The notes: a model not told the origin generated them from the sequence alone. DNA of 64,000 bases from Shewanella gaetbuli (GCF_023284065.1 NZ_JAKIKP010000002.1:310001-374000); one strand, 5' to 3'; positions 8,096 through 17,061 are shown, counted from the stretch's first letter. Made by a program: numbers and translations.

Positions 8096-9643
8096 TTAAA
8101 TAGTATTAAATCCATATTGAGCCACCTTATTTAACAGTGCTCTTTGTTCTGGTAAGTCCTTGATCAAATGCTCAGTAATTTTTTGTACTTGTGCAAATTG
8201 AGCTTTTGCTTTATCGATATCAGTATATCTATTAGCGGCAATGTTTTTAGGTTTATTGCCCATGCCATATAAAACATATTGATAACTTTCCATCGGGAAA
8301 GGTTCATAAACATGAGCAAAGTCATATGCGCTGACACTCTGCTCTTGCCAACTCGCTAATGCATTTTTGAGGCTAGCGGGTATCGTTGAAGATAACTTAT
8401 TATCTTGCCAAAATGGAGATTTTCTATCTGAAAGAACATAATGCATCTTAATAAAATCAATGGTTTTGCTCCAGCGAAACATAAAAGATTCATTAAACTT
8501 TCTTTCTGCAAATTGAAGCGCTTGTCGGCTACTCGGTAGCTGATCGGCAATCATGTTACTGGCCGCTTCAATTAAAAAAATGGCAGAAGCTTCTAACGGT
8601 TCCACAAACGCCGCTGACAATCCAACCGCGACACAGTTTTTATGCCAGAATTTATTACGATAACCTAGATCAATTTTAATTTTTCTGGCGGTTAACCTTT
8701 GTGCACTGTCACCAATATATTGCCTTAAAGTGGCTTCTGCATCTTCATGTGACACATGTTGGCTGGAATATACGTAACCAACACCTCTGCGATTAGTTAA
8801 GCCAATATCCCAAATCCAACCGGCATCTTGAGCCGTAGAATGAGTACAGGCATTGATTGGACTATCTTCATGCTCGTAGGGTACTTGTATTGTCACAGCA
8901 TGGTCTGTCAGTAGCGTATCTTTAATTGAAGTAAACCCAACGCCTAGCGCTTCACCTAACAACAGACTCTTGAAGCCGGTGCAGTCTATAAAAAAGTCGC
9001 CTTCAATTTTGTTATGAGTGTCTGTTTGAACATTAGCAATGCTGCCATCTGATGACAGATTCACATCTGTCACATTCGCAGATATAAATTCAACGCCTAA
9101 TGAATGAATAGAGTGCTCTTTTAATAATTCAGAAAATTTACCTGCATCCAAATGATAAGCATAGTTTTGAATGCCTTCGTATTCTTTAGTGGTAATTTTT
9201 TTAGGTGCTAACCCTAATTCGACCAGTGCAGATTGAGCACTCACCGCGCTAGCATAAGGAACGGATTGTCCCGCAACTCCTTTTAACCAGTAAGGAGCTA
9301 AATTGAATTGGGTTGGATCAAATATGGAGGTAAATAAATGATAATATTGATTATGATGCTGGTCATTTTGCCAACCAATAAACTTTGTTCCTTGTTTAAA
9401 GGTCGCATTACACGTCGCTAAAAAATGCGACTCTTTTATGCCTAACCGAGCTAATGTTGCTCTCATTGTTGGCCAAGTACCCTCACCTACACCAATTGTA
9501 GGTATGTCAGGAGACTCAATCAATTTGACCTTAATATTACCTGGGACTTTGCTGTTAAATGATTTTGCTAGGTTAGCTGCTGTTAACCAACCTGCGGTGC
9601 CGCCCCCAACAATGACTATAGTGTTAATTTCATCTGAACTCAT
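8096..9643 (-). CDS. Flavin-dependent tryptophan-halogenase-family protein, copy 2
   Basis: With the ATG at 9641-9643 the protein has 515 residues. I prefer this start to an in-frame GTG three codons upstream, because AAGAGGTG lies 6 nt before the ATG while the GTG is part of that ribosome-binding site. Features match copy 1: IVIVGGGTAGWLTAAN, GVGEGTWPTMRATL, catalytic-type lysine K83 in ATFKQG, FVEPLEASAIF, and the variant signature WIWDIG in place of WxWxIP. It is the first gene of the operon with SapC-2 and halogenase 1. A MITE and the receptor's terminator separate it from the receptor, so its promoter is either in that 250-bp gap or expression depends on read-through. Confidence 0.88.
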   Translation of the reverse strand: MSSDEINTIVIVGGGTAGWLTAANLAKSFNSKVPGNIKVKLIESPDIPTIGVGEGTWPTMRATLARLGIKESHFLATCNATFKQGTKFIGWQNDQHHNQYYHLFTSIFDPTQFNLAPYWLKGVAGQSVPYASAVSAQSALVELGLAPKKITTKEYEGIQNYAYHLDAGKFSELLKEHSIHSLGVEFISANVTDVNLSSDGSIANVQTDTHNKIEGDFFIDCTGFKSLLLGEALGVGFTSIKDTLLTDHAVTIQVPYEHEDSPINACTHSTAQDAGWIWDIGLTNRRGVGYVYSSQHVSHEDAEATLRQYIGDSAQRLTARKIKIDLGYRNKFWHKNCVAVGLSAAFVEPLEASAIFLIEAASNMIADQLPSSRQALQFAERKFNESFMFRWSKTIDFIKMHYVLSDRKSPFWQDNKLSSTIPASLKNALASWQEQSVSAYDFAHVYEPFPMESYQYVLYGMGNKPKNIAANRYTDIDKAKAQFAQVQKITEHLIKDLPEQRALLNKVAQYGFNTI

Positions 9644-9681
9644 TAGTATCACCTCTTTGAACAGTTACCGCCTTCGTTCTA

Positions 9682-9842
9682 ATACCAATCACGATAAGTA
9701 AGTGATCAGAAATAGCGTCGTAAAAATGTTTGAGATCAAGGCAGATTTTTTCGATAAGTAGTTATTCTACATTCAAAAATCTAACGCCGTTATCGAGTAT
9801 TTTAACAAGCTAGGGTGATCAGTTATTTATTACAATGGGTAT
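9682..9842. mobile_element. MITE-like element, family A
   Basis: This non-coding 161-bp element is bounded by imperfect inverted repeats. The left end ATACCAATCACGATAAG... and the complement of the right end ATACCCATTGTAATAAA... agree at 20 of 27 positions, both ending TGATCA. Its core (CAAAAATCTAACGCCGTTATC, then TAACAAGCTAGG and CAGTTATTTATTAC) recurs at 43.95-44.05 kb. It carries no transposase. It lies between the receptor's terminator and the halogenase operon. Confidence 0.7.
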
Positions 9843-9867
9843 AACACCGAGCAAATAAAAATGATAT

Positions 9868-9897
9868 AAAAAAGGAAGGCATATGCCTTCCTTTTAT
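9868..9897 (-). terminator. Terminator of the TonB-dependent receptor gene
   Basis: The perfect palindrome AAAAGGAAGGCATATGCCTTCCTTTT (two arms of 13 around the centre, 9870-9895) is flanked by A and T runs just after the receptor stop codon. Confidence 0.85.
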
Positions 9898-9908
9898 AAA
9901 CGTTAATT

Positions 9909-12467
9909 TTAGAAACGGAAAGCCGCTTTTAACGTGTATCGAGAACCATTGTCAGTAATTACACGTACAGTCTCAGCACCTGTGCTATGACGTTGATAGG
10001 TAATTTCATTCAATAAGTTCACACCTTCTAATGAGATATCTAAGAAGTCAGTCGCATGGAATGTAACCGATGCATCTAAGAAGTCTTGTGCATCAAAGCT
10101 ATCTGCTCCAGCTCCGATTGCAGTACCTTCGGCAAAGAACTCACTACGGTTAGTGTAAGCTAAACGAGCAGTGAAGATATCACTTTCATAAAAACCAGTT
10201 AGGTTGAATGAATTACGTGATGAGCCAGGTAATACAATTGAATCACCATTATCAGTTTGGCCTTTAGCATCTACGTAAGTGTAGTTAACTAATGCACCTA
10301 AACCGTTATCAAAGCTAGTTTGCCATTGAAGTTCTAAACCTTCAATTTTACCGCCTCGACCTTGGTCAGGAACAACCACTTCGTAACGACCTGGAACCGG
10401 TACATCAACTAAATCTTCGTAAATTGTTTTAGTGCTAATAAATGAAGCAATATCTTTGCTGAAAATTGCACCTGTTAGCATAGAAGATTCGTTATAGTAC
10501 CACTCTAGACCGATATCCATTTGAGTTGCACGGAATGGGTCTAACCCTGGGTCACCACGGCGAGTTTGATAACGACCACTTTCTGGTGGCTCAGATGGTA
10601 AACCGCTATATCCTGGAGCTAACTGGCTGTAACCCGCACGAGTCATTACTTTAGCTGCAGACATACGTAAAATAACATCATCTGCTAAATCAACCGCTAA
10701 GTTGAAGCTTGGTAAAAAGTCGCTGTATTCACCATCAGATGAATCAATTGCAGTTAGGTTACCGTTATATGCACTACCCGTCGTTTTGGTATTTACATAA
10801 CGTAAACCAACGTTACCACGGTAATACTCACCATCGAAGTTACCTTGAACATAAGCTGCAAAGATATCTTCTTCAATTTTACTGTAGTTACCTAATTGCT
10901 CATCCCAACTGGTTACTGCACTATTTAATGCATTCCAGTAAGATTCACCATTAATTTTCACATATGAAGTTGGTGTTCCGCCGGTTACAACTTCATCAAA
11001 ATCAGATAACGTGCCATCAGCAAACTGGTTAATATTAGTGATATGAGAAGTATCACCTAACGTAGCACCAAAACCTCTATAAGTATTATCGTGTGAACGA
11101 TACTTAACACCGGTTTCAATGCTTGAAACAGCGCCCCAATCGACTAATATTTTGCTATCAAGTTGGGCATAAACTTCTTCATCTTCTAATTCAGTGCGCG
11201 CTAAAGAGCCACCTTGGAAGTCCTGCCAGCTTGCATCCGCTAAATCAACGCCGTTAGGCACTAACTTCATAGAATCTTGTAGGTCCATATCAATATCAAC
11301 GGTGATACCGTTAATACCATCGATTTTTTGACCCCATAAGCCATTCGCATTACCGCCATTTCCGCCGTCTGCAAATGTTTTACCAATAGTACCGCTAACT
11401 TCGTAGCCGTCACCTTGGTAGTCAAATGTTAAATCAACAACACTACTTGTCATTTCAGCACGACGAGTGTTGGTGTCTTGTGCTAACCAATTTGCTTTAT
11501 TAACGGTACCCGTTAATGGCAAACCATTTGGTGCAATACGAGAACCATCAGTGTTAGTCATGCTATCTGCATCAGCACCGATAACAAGGAAGTTTTGGTT
11601 AGTATTAGTTGCATCTACGTTAGTACGGAAAGCATGTAATACAAAACCTAAATCGTCTGTCGCTTGGAACTGGGCGGTAATATCAAAAGCGTCACGAGTT
11701 CTATCTTGGTCAAAACCAGCGATACCTGATGCAGACCAACCTTCTTCCCAATAGTTTTCAGCCTTACGACCACGACCAATTTGTTCTAGAGAAGAAACCA
11801 TTGCAAGAATACCAAAAGTTTCTTCGTCATTCTTCCAGCTGTATAACGCGCTTCCACCTACACCATATTCACTATCAGCAAGTGTGTTGGTGTTGCCTTC
11901 TGCTGAAAAATATACCGTGTTTTTATCTAAATCTAGTGGCTTACGAGTTTTAAGAATAACAGTACCACCTACTCCGCCCTCATCTAAAGAAGCGACTGGT
12001 GATTTATAGACTTCCAAACCTGCAATCATTTCTGATGGCATTAAGTCCATGTTAAAACCACGGTCGTTTGATCCTTGAGAGAACCAAGCTGTTGAAGCAA
12101 CAAACTGACCGTTCATTTGAACTTGTGTTAGATTGGGATCAACGCCACGAATCGATACCTCAGCACCTTCACCAACAAATCCACGGTTAATTGAAACACC
12201 GGCGATACGTTGTAAAGATTCTGCAATATTTTTATCTGGAAATTTACCAATATCTTCTGCAGTAATTGCATCAACAACTGCATTTGAGAAGCGTTTCTCA
12301 TTCATTGCAGCTTTGTTTGATGCACGCATACCACGTACTTCAATTTTTTCGATATTTTCATCAACAGCGGCTTCATCTGCAGCATAAGCGCCAACAGATA
12401 CCACACTGCCAAGTAGGATTGCGATGTTAGTCGCTAGTACATTTTTTTTAAAGGTAGATGGTCGCAT
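9909..12467 (-). CDS. TonB-dependent receptor, probably for chitooligosaccharides
   Basis: This 852-residue outer-membrane protein has a signal peptide (to about residue 30, ending VGAYAA), a TonB-box-like IEKIEVRG, and a plug domain with the pattern typical of the large Xanthomonas/Caulobacter-type receptors (DIGKFPDKNIAESLQRIAGVSI, then VSIRGVDPNLTQVQMNG). A 22-strand barrel follows and ends in the aromatic signature YTLKAAFRF. A LacI-type palindrome overlaps its likely promoter, and the neighbours are hexosaminidase, GlcNAc kinase and a LacI regulator. Import of GlcNAc oligomers is therefore the best inference. It is convergent with nothing and divergent from the regulator gene. Confidence 0.92.
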   Translation of the reverse strand: MRPSTFKKNVLATNIAILLGSVVSVGAYAADEAAVDENIEKIEVRGMRASNKAAMNEKRFSNAVVDAITAEDIGKFPDKNIAESLQRIAGVSINRGFVGEGAEVSIRGVDPNLTQVQMNGQFVASTAWFSQGSNDRGFNMDLMPSEMIAGLEVYKSPVASLDEGGVGGTVILKTRKPLDLDKNTVYFSAEGNTNTLADSEYGVGGSALYSWKNDEETFGILAMVSSLEQIGRGRKAENYWEEGWSASGIAGFDQDRTRDAFDITAQFQATDDLGFVLHAFRTNVDATNTNQNFLVIGADADSMTNTDGSRIAPNGLPLTGTVNKANWLAQDTNTRRAEMTSSVVDLTFDYQGDGYEVSGTIGKTFADGGNGGNANGLWGQKIDGINGITVDIDMDLQDSMKLVPNGVDLADASWQDFQGGSLARTELEDEEVYAQLDSKILVDWGAVSSIETGVKYRSHDNTYRGFGATLGDTSHITNINQFADGTLSDFDEVVTGGTPTSYVKINGESYWNALNSAVTSWDEQLGNYSKIEEDIFAAYVQGNFDGEYYRGNVGLRYVNTKTTGSAYNGNLTAIDSSDGEYSDFLPSFNLAVDLADDVILRMSAAKVMTRAGYSQLAPGYSGLPSEPPESGRYQTRRGDPGLDPFRATQMDIGLEWYYNESSMLTGAIFSKDIASFISTKTIYEDLVDVPVPGRYEVVVPDQGRGGKIEGLELQWQTSFDNGLGALVNYTYVDAKGQTDNGDSIVLPGSSRNSFNLTGFYESDIFTARLAYTNRSEFFAEGTAIGAGADSFDAQDFLDASVTFHATDFLDISLEGVNLLNEITYQRHSTGAETVRVITDNGSRYTLKAAFRF

Positions 12468-12505
12468 CTTTGTTCCCCTTCCATAACTTTATTATCGTTT
12501 TAAAG

Positions 12506-12543
12506 TCCATAACCATTCCCGAAAGAATGACAACGCTGTCATG
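12506..12543 (-). promoter_or_regulatory. NagR-like operator and promoter of the TonB receptor
   Basis: AATGACAACGCTGTCATG at 12526-12543 is the third copy of the palindrome. Its minus-strand half gives TTGTCA (12528-12533), followed after 16 bp by TATGGA (12506-12511), a usable -35/-10 pair. Repressor binding would block this promoter. The rest of the 400-bp gap up to the LacI gene is A/T-rich, with no further feature I can support. Confidence 0.75.
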
Positions 12544-12865
12544 TCTGAAACAAACATTACACAAAAATTAACAGTCGCGCCACAACAAAATAACCAGTAG
12601 AGCTATTTTTTTTAATAACCACCGCAAATAAAACAAGACAAAAACAACTAAAATCCATATAAAACAGCAAAATACATAATTGTAAATAAAATGTAAAAAA
12701 CACCCCTCGTCTGCAACTGATTTCAAATTTTTAACACTACATTAAAATTGGTGATTGCTAACTTAATAAAAAACTCGCACTATAAACCCTTAATTTATCC
12801 TTAAATCTTTATTTAATTTAGGGTGAACAATATACTTTTCGCCTTACTTAAAGAGCCTTTTTTAA

Positions 12866-13885
12866 ATGAAAGTAACCATTAATGACGTTGCAAAATATGC
12901 CGGTGTCTCTATAAAAACGGTGTCGAGGGTGACCAATAAAGAACCCTCTGTAAAACAGGCAACCATCGATAAAGTTAATCAAGCGATTAAAGCACTAAAT
13001 TATCAACCCAATGTAGCTGCAAGAAACTTAGCCAGTACAAGTTCATACGTTATTGGTTTCATCTATGATAACCCTAATGCCTATTACGTAATTGATATGC
13101 AAAATGGTATTTTATCCGCCTGTAAAGACAGAGGTTTTGAGCTATTAATTCACCCTTGCAATGCCAAATCTGACGCCATTTGTGAAGAGTTAACCGCAAT
13201 GGTAAAACATTCTCGATTAGCAGGATTAGTACTGACTCCACCGATGTCTGAAGACCCAAACATTCTTAAAGCGTTAGATGATATTAATGCTAATTATGTA
13301 CGCATTATTGCAGGCGAAATGGTGGAAAATGATAACGGATTATCAGTGTTAATTGACGATAAACATGGTGCAGTAGAAATTACTCAACATTTAATCAATT
13401 TAGGCCATAAAGATATTGGTTTTTTAAGCGGTGATCACCAGCATGAGTCAACAAAAGAGCGTTTACAAGGATTCAAACAAGCCATAGAAAACCATGATCT
13501 GAAAGTGAATGATAACTGGATACTGGATGGCAAATATTCTTTCGAATCTGGTGTTGAAGGCGCAAACAAATTGATTGCCATGAAAAACCGACCTTCTGCC
13601 ATTGTTGCCTGTAACGATGAAATCGCGGCGGGAGCATTATTTGCTGCAAGATTAGCCGGGTTAGATATCCCCAAAGACTTATCCATTGTTGGGTTCGAGG
13701 ACAGTCCCTTTTCACGTCAAACCTGGCCTAAACTGACGACAGTCCACCAGCCTAACGTACAAATTGCGCAAATTGCTACTCAATTACTGATTGATAAACA
13801 CAAATCACAGCAAACTGAAACGGTAAAAATATTTACCCCAACTCCAGTGTTTAGAGACTCGTCATCTGCACCACAACATAGATAA
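12866..13885 (+). CDS. nagR: LacI-family transcriptional regulator, NagR-like
   Basis: This 339-residue protein has an N-terminal LacI helix-turn-helix (VTINDVAKYAGVSIKTVSRV, residues 3-22) and hinge helix (YQPNVAARNLAS). A periplasmic-binding-protein-type effector domain follows, with GFLSGD, AIVACNDEIAAGAL and IVGFEDSPFSRQTWPKLTTV. LacI proteins bind palindromes with a central CG, exactly the type found three times in this locus. In Shewanella nag loci a LacI protein named NagR holds this position next to the TonB receptor. It probably represses nagK, hex and the receptor gene, with a GlcNAc pathway metabolite as effector. The symbol rests on context. Confidence 0.82.
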   Translation: MKVTINDVAKYAGVSIKTVSRVTNKEPSVKQATIDKVNQAIKALNYQPNVAARNLASTSSYVIGFIYDNPNAYYVIDMQNGILSACKDRGFELLIHPCNAKSDAICEELTAMVKHSRLAGLVLTPPMSEDPNILKALDDINANYVRIIAGEMVENDNGLSVLIDDKHGAVEITQHLINLGHKDIGFLSGDHQHESTKERLQGFKQAIENHDLKVNDNWILDGKYSFESGVEGANKLIAMKNRPSAIVACNDEIAAGALFAARLAGLDIPKDLSIVGFEDSPFSRQTWPKLTTVHQPNVQIAQIATQLLIDKHKSQQTETVKIFTPTPVFRDSSSAPQHR

Positions 13886-13886
13886 C

Positions 13887-13913
13887 AAAAAAGCCTCAAT
13901 ATGAGGCTTTTTT
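13887..13913 (+). terminator. Terminator after the LacI regulator
   Basis: AAAAAAGCCTCA and TGAGGCTTTTTT form a perfect stem around ATA with a U tract, two bases after the stop codon. Confidence 0.88.
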
Positions 13914-13932
13914 ATGACATTAACTGCAATAG

Positions 13933-15219
13933 TTAATGTAATTTAAGTTTGGGTCGCTTCCAACGTAACAGCTTTTGGGCAAAGCGATAGACCAAGGCAG
14001 AAAACCAACCATACAAGCTAATTAAGTGTTTCTGATACAAAGAGATATACATAATTCTGGCTAAATGCCCTTCCACAAAGAATGTGCCTGAACGCAAATT
14101 CCCCATCAGGTTTCCAACAGCAGAAAAACGGCTTAAAGACACTAAAGAGCCGTAATCTTTATAAATGAAAGGTTTTTCGGCTTGTCCCTTTAATTTCAAA
14201 CAAATATTGTTGTACAAGGTTTCAGCCATTTGTGCGGCAGCTTGTGCTCTTGGTGGCACCGGCTTACCACTTTCTTGAATCAGTTCAGCACAATCACCTA
14301 AGGCATAAATGTTATCAAAGCCTTTTACTCTCATACAGTCATCAACTTGAACCTGATTACGTCCAGTAATGGGTAAAGCAGTAAACTGCTCCATCACTTT
14401 AGGGCCTTTAACACCAGCAGCCCACACCTTAATACTCGCTTCAATAAGCTCATCATCTTTAGTGATAAAACCTTGTTTAGTAACCTCTTTTACCTGAACC
14501 GATAAATGAAGTTTGATGCCCAATTTTGACAACACTGATTGAGCACGAAAACTGACTTGTTCAGGTAGTTGAGGCAGCACTTTATCAGCAGCTTCAATGA
14601 GATGAATATGCAGATGTTGCTTTGAGATACTGCGATAACCATATTGACTAACAGACTCAATAACATGATGCAGTTCAGCCGCAAGCTCTACTCCTGTCGC
14701 TCCAGCCCCCACGATACCGATACTCACAGAATCTTGCGTTTCGTTAAGCTGTAATAAGGCATCAAGTAATTTATCGTGAAAGCGATTTGCACTATTTAAG
14801 CTGTCTAAGAAGATGCAGTTATCTTCAGCACCTTTAGTATTAAAACTATTTGAAACACCGCCCACAGCAAGTACTAAATGATCATAACCAATAGATCTTT
14901 CACCAATAATGACGTCTCCTTCGTCATTTAACACTGGCGCTAACGTAATCACTTTCTGTTGTGGATCACAGCCTGTTATTGCACCACAGATATATTGGTA
15001 GCCATTTTTTAAACCATGATCGCGATACTGCAAGCCTTCTATGGATTGATCAATTACTCCCACAGCAACTTCATGTAATTTTGGCTTCCAAATATGAATG
15101 GTGTTTTTGTCAATCAAACAAACTTCAATGTCACCTTGGTGACCAAATTTACGCCCTAATCGAGAAGCTAAAGCAAGTCCTGCTGCGCCACCACCAACAA
15201 TGACAATTTTTTGAGCCAT
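13933..15219 (-). CDS. ndh: NDH-2-like FAD-dependent NADH dehydrogenase
   Basis: This 428-residue protein has two dinucleotide folds: FAD-binding KIVIVGGGAAGLALASRLG at residues 4-22 and NADH-binding SIGIVGAGATGVELAAELHH near 165-184. A third block, FDNIYALGDCAEL, closes the FAD site. The C-terminus (ARIMYISLYQKHLISLYGWFSALVYRFAQKLLRWKRPK) is an amphipathic, basic membrane-binding segment as in type II NADH dehydrogenases. It would oxidise NADH and reduce quinone at the inner membrane without pumping protons. Length fits the family. It is a single gene convergent with the LacI regulator. Confidence 0.85.
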   Translation of the reverse strand: MAQKIVIVGGGAAGLALASRLGRKFGHQGDIEVCLIDKNTIHIWKPKLHEVAVGVIDQSIEGLQYRDHGLKNGYQYICGAITGCDPQQKVITLAPVLNDEGDVIIGERSIGYDHLVLAVGGVSNSFNTKGAEDNCIFLDSLNSANRFHDKLLDALLQLNETQDSVSIGIVGAGATGVELAAELHHVIESVSQYGYRSISKQHLHIHLIEAADKVLPQLPEQVSFRAQSVLSKLGIKLHLSVQVKEVTKQGFITKDDELIEASIKVWAAGVKGPKVMEQFTALPITGRNQVQVDDCMRVKGFDNIYALGDCAELIQESGKPVPPRAQAAAQMAETLYNNICLKLKGQAEKPFIYKDYGSLVSLSRFSAVGNLMGNLRSGTFFVEGHLARIMYISLYQKHLISLYGWFSALVYRFAQKLLRWKRPKLKLH

Positions 15220-15274
15220 ATAACATCTATCCTGTAAGTTGTAACAGATTCACTAATACTGAATTGTAGACACT

Positions 15275-15298
15275 AAAAAAGGCCCTTAGGCCTTTTTA
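15275..15298 (-). terminator. Terminator of luxS
   Basis: AAAAAGGCC pairs with GGCCTTTTT around CTTA, 20 bp after the luxS stop codon on the minus strand. Confidence 0.8.
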
Positions 15299-15319
15299 TT
15301 CATCTGTCTTACAACACCG

Positions 15320-15829
15320 TTATAAGGTGCCTAAAATGTCATTGCTTAATGCTAAGTCATCATTCTTATTAACACTAACACCTGCAGCAATAATGGCTTT
15401 AGCAATATCTTTAGCTTGTTCTAATGAGTGCATTTCATAAGTGCCACACTGATATTCATTTAATTCTGGAATATCTTTTTGCTGTTCAACGTTTAGCACA
15501 TCTTTCATTGCAGCTAACCACGCATCAGCGACGGTTTGCTCAGATGGTTGGCCAATTAAGCTCATGTAAAAACCTGTGCGACATCCCATAGGTGAAATAT
15601 CAATAATTTCGACACTGTCACCGTTTAAGTGATCACGCATAAAGCCTGCAAATAAATGCTCTAAAGTATGAATACCACGTTCACTTAAAATATCTTTATT
15701 GGGTGCACAAAAGCGCAGATCAAAAACGGTAATCGTATCGCCTTTTGGAGTGCTCATATGTTTGGCAACTCTTACAGCAGGGGCGTGCATACGAGTATGA
15801 TCTACAGTAAAACTATCTAATAAAGGCAT
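15320..15829 (-). CDS. luxS: S-ribosylhomocysteine lyase
   Basis: LuxS cleaves S-ribosylhomocysteine to homocysteine and DPD, the autoinducer-2 precursor, in the activated methyl cycle. With the ATG at 15827-15829 the protein has 169 residues, the usual size. GGAG 6 nt upstream supports this start over a longer frame with 14 extra residues. Zinc ligands are seen: H54 and H58 in [10 protein letters not shown] and C128 in [12 protein letters not shown]57 and C83 (MGCRTGFYM) are the catalytic pair. It is monocistronic. The mtnN gene at 50011 makes its substrate. Confidence 0.97.
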   Translation of the reverse strand: MPLLDSFTVDHTRMHAPAVRVAKHMSTPKGDTITVFDLRFCAPNKDILSERGIHTLEHLFAGFMRDHLNGDSVEIIDISPMGCRTGFYMSLIGQPSEQTVADAWLAAMKDVLNVEQQKDIPELNEYQCGTYEMHSLEQAKDIAKAIIAAGVSVNKNDDLALSNDILGTL

Positions 15830-15976
15830 TGTTAACTCCAACAAAAATGAATGCGATAGCGGAAAATCCACTTAATCTTAGCATGATAACATCAACACTC
15901 TATAACTCACTAGCTTACGGTTATACCTATTCAATTAACCATAGCGCAAATAGGCATAAATCGACCTATTTTACGC

Positions 15977-16008
15977 CAAAAAAAACCTCATAAAAATGAG
16001 GTTTTATC
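15977..16008 (-). terminator. Terminator of the bolA-family gene
   Basis: AAAACCTCAT and ATGAGGTTTT form a perfect 10-bp stem around AAAA, with a U tract on the minus strand. Confidence 0.82.
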
Positions 16009-16033
16009 ACAATAGTGGTTTAAACAATAACAA

Positions 16034-16333
16034 CTAACCTTTGCAGTTAGGTGTCTTAGGTACTTCGGTAATATTTTGCCACTCTACTTGAGTATATGTA
16101 TTAATAGACAAAGCATGTACCGGTCCGGATAGCTCTTCTGCAAGTACTTCGTTAATGGCTCGGTGTCTTGCTAAAGGGCGTTTACCATCAAAATGCTCAC
16201 TTACAACCACCACTTTAAAATGCGTTTCTGAGTTAGGTGGAACATGATGACGATTACTTTCGTTAATAACTTCAAGATGTGACGGTGTAAAAGACTGATT
16301 AAGTTTATCAGTGATAGTTTGCTCAACCGACAT
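16034..16333 (-). CDS. bolA: BolA family protein
   Basis: With the ATG at 16331-16333 the protein has 99 residues; GAGCAGG 5 nt upstream decides this start over a TTG six codons earlier. The BolA fold signature is seen in HLEVINESNRHHVPPNSETHFKVVVVSE and in the helix-turn-helix-like ARHRAINEVLAEEL, followed by HALSINTYT. BolA proteins pair with monothiol glutaredoxins to handle [2Fe-2S] clusters and influence morphology and stress response. The histidines and the absence of the shorter IbaG pattern favour BolA itself. The tail PKTPNCKG is typical of marine gammaproteobacterial BolA. Confidence 0.9.
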   Translation of the reverse strand: MSVEQTITDKLNQSFTPSHLEVINESNRHHVPPNSETHFKVVVVSEHFDGKRPLARHRAINEVLAEELSGPVHALSINTYTQVEWQNITEVPKTPNCKG

Positions 16334-16452
16334 AATAACCTGCTCTTGCAATGATAAAACCCGAAGATTACTGGCTAAGTACTAAAAGGTCAAACCTTGG
16401 CAGAAAATTGTTAATTATAGGTTTGTAGATTCAAATTATCGCAATCAATAGA

Positions 16453-17061
16453 TCAGCGATAAAAGTTAGCTATGATTCTTCTAAAGGTGAAATTAATTCT
16501 TGGAGTGGTCACTTTAAGCCTTTTCGGAAGCGAATGCAGCCATTCTTGTTGCATGCCTGGATGCATAATAAATAAGTCACCCGATTGCAGCGGATAGATG
16601 AATTTATGTTTCAAGGTTTTATGCTTAATAACAAAATCACGACAAGCCCCTAATGTCACCGAAGCGATTGCACTATTGGGCTGTATCTCTGGTTCATCAT
16701 CACTGTGCCAGCCCATACAATCTGAACCATTGGCATACTGGTTAACTAACACAGCATTGAAATCCAGTTGGCAATCTTGAAACAGTTTTTCACGTAACCT
16801 TGATAATATTGGTGGCCAAGGTTCAGGGCTAATTAAGGTCTTTGAATAACGATAGTCGCAGCCTTCATCGCCAAACCAAGCTTGTGTTCTCGGAATAAGG
16901 TGCTTTTTACCATATACCGTTATTTCGAGCTGCGTTAAGGGGTATAACGTCACTTCAGCTAATAACAATGATTGCTGTTGGGCTGATAAAAACCCAGAAA
17001 AATGGCTTACCGGAGGGGTAATACTGTTATTAGTACCATCATCAAACAAATTGCCCGTCAT
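16453..17061 (-). CDS. AlkB-like 2-oxoglutarate/Fe(II) dioxygenase
   Basis: This 202-residue protein carries the full AlkB active site. H119 and D121 (MGWHSDDEP) and H176 (EWLHSLP) bind iron, and R188 with R194 (PRINFTFR) binds 2-oxoglutarate. The nucleotide-flipping region LIPRTQAWFGD resembles AlkB2/ALKBH2-type enzymes, which remove methyl groups from 1-methyladenine and 3-methylcytosine. It is a single gene with about 120 bp to its neighbours and no Ada-type operon context, so damage induction is not evident. Confidence 0.88.
   Translation of the reverse strand: MTGNLFDDGTNNSITPPVSHFSGFLSAQQQSLLLAEVTLYPLTQLEITVYGKKHLIPRTQAWFGDEGCDYRYSKTLISPEPWPPILSRLREKLFQDCQLDFNAVLVNQYANGSDCMGWHSDDEPEIQPNSAIASVTLGACRDFVIKHKTLKHKFIYPLQSGDLFIMHPGMQQEWLHSLPKRLKVTTPRINFTFRRIIANFYR

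Noticed and set aside
15830-15871. Longer N-terminus for luxS
   Set aside because: Adds 14 residues not found in LuxS; the ribosome-binding site points to 15829.
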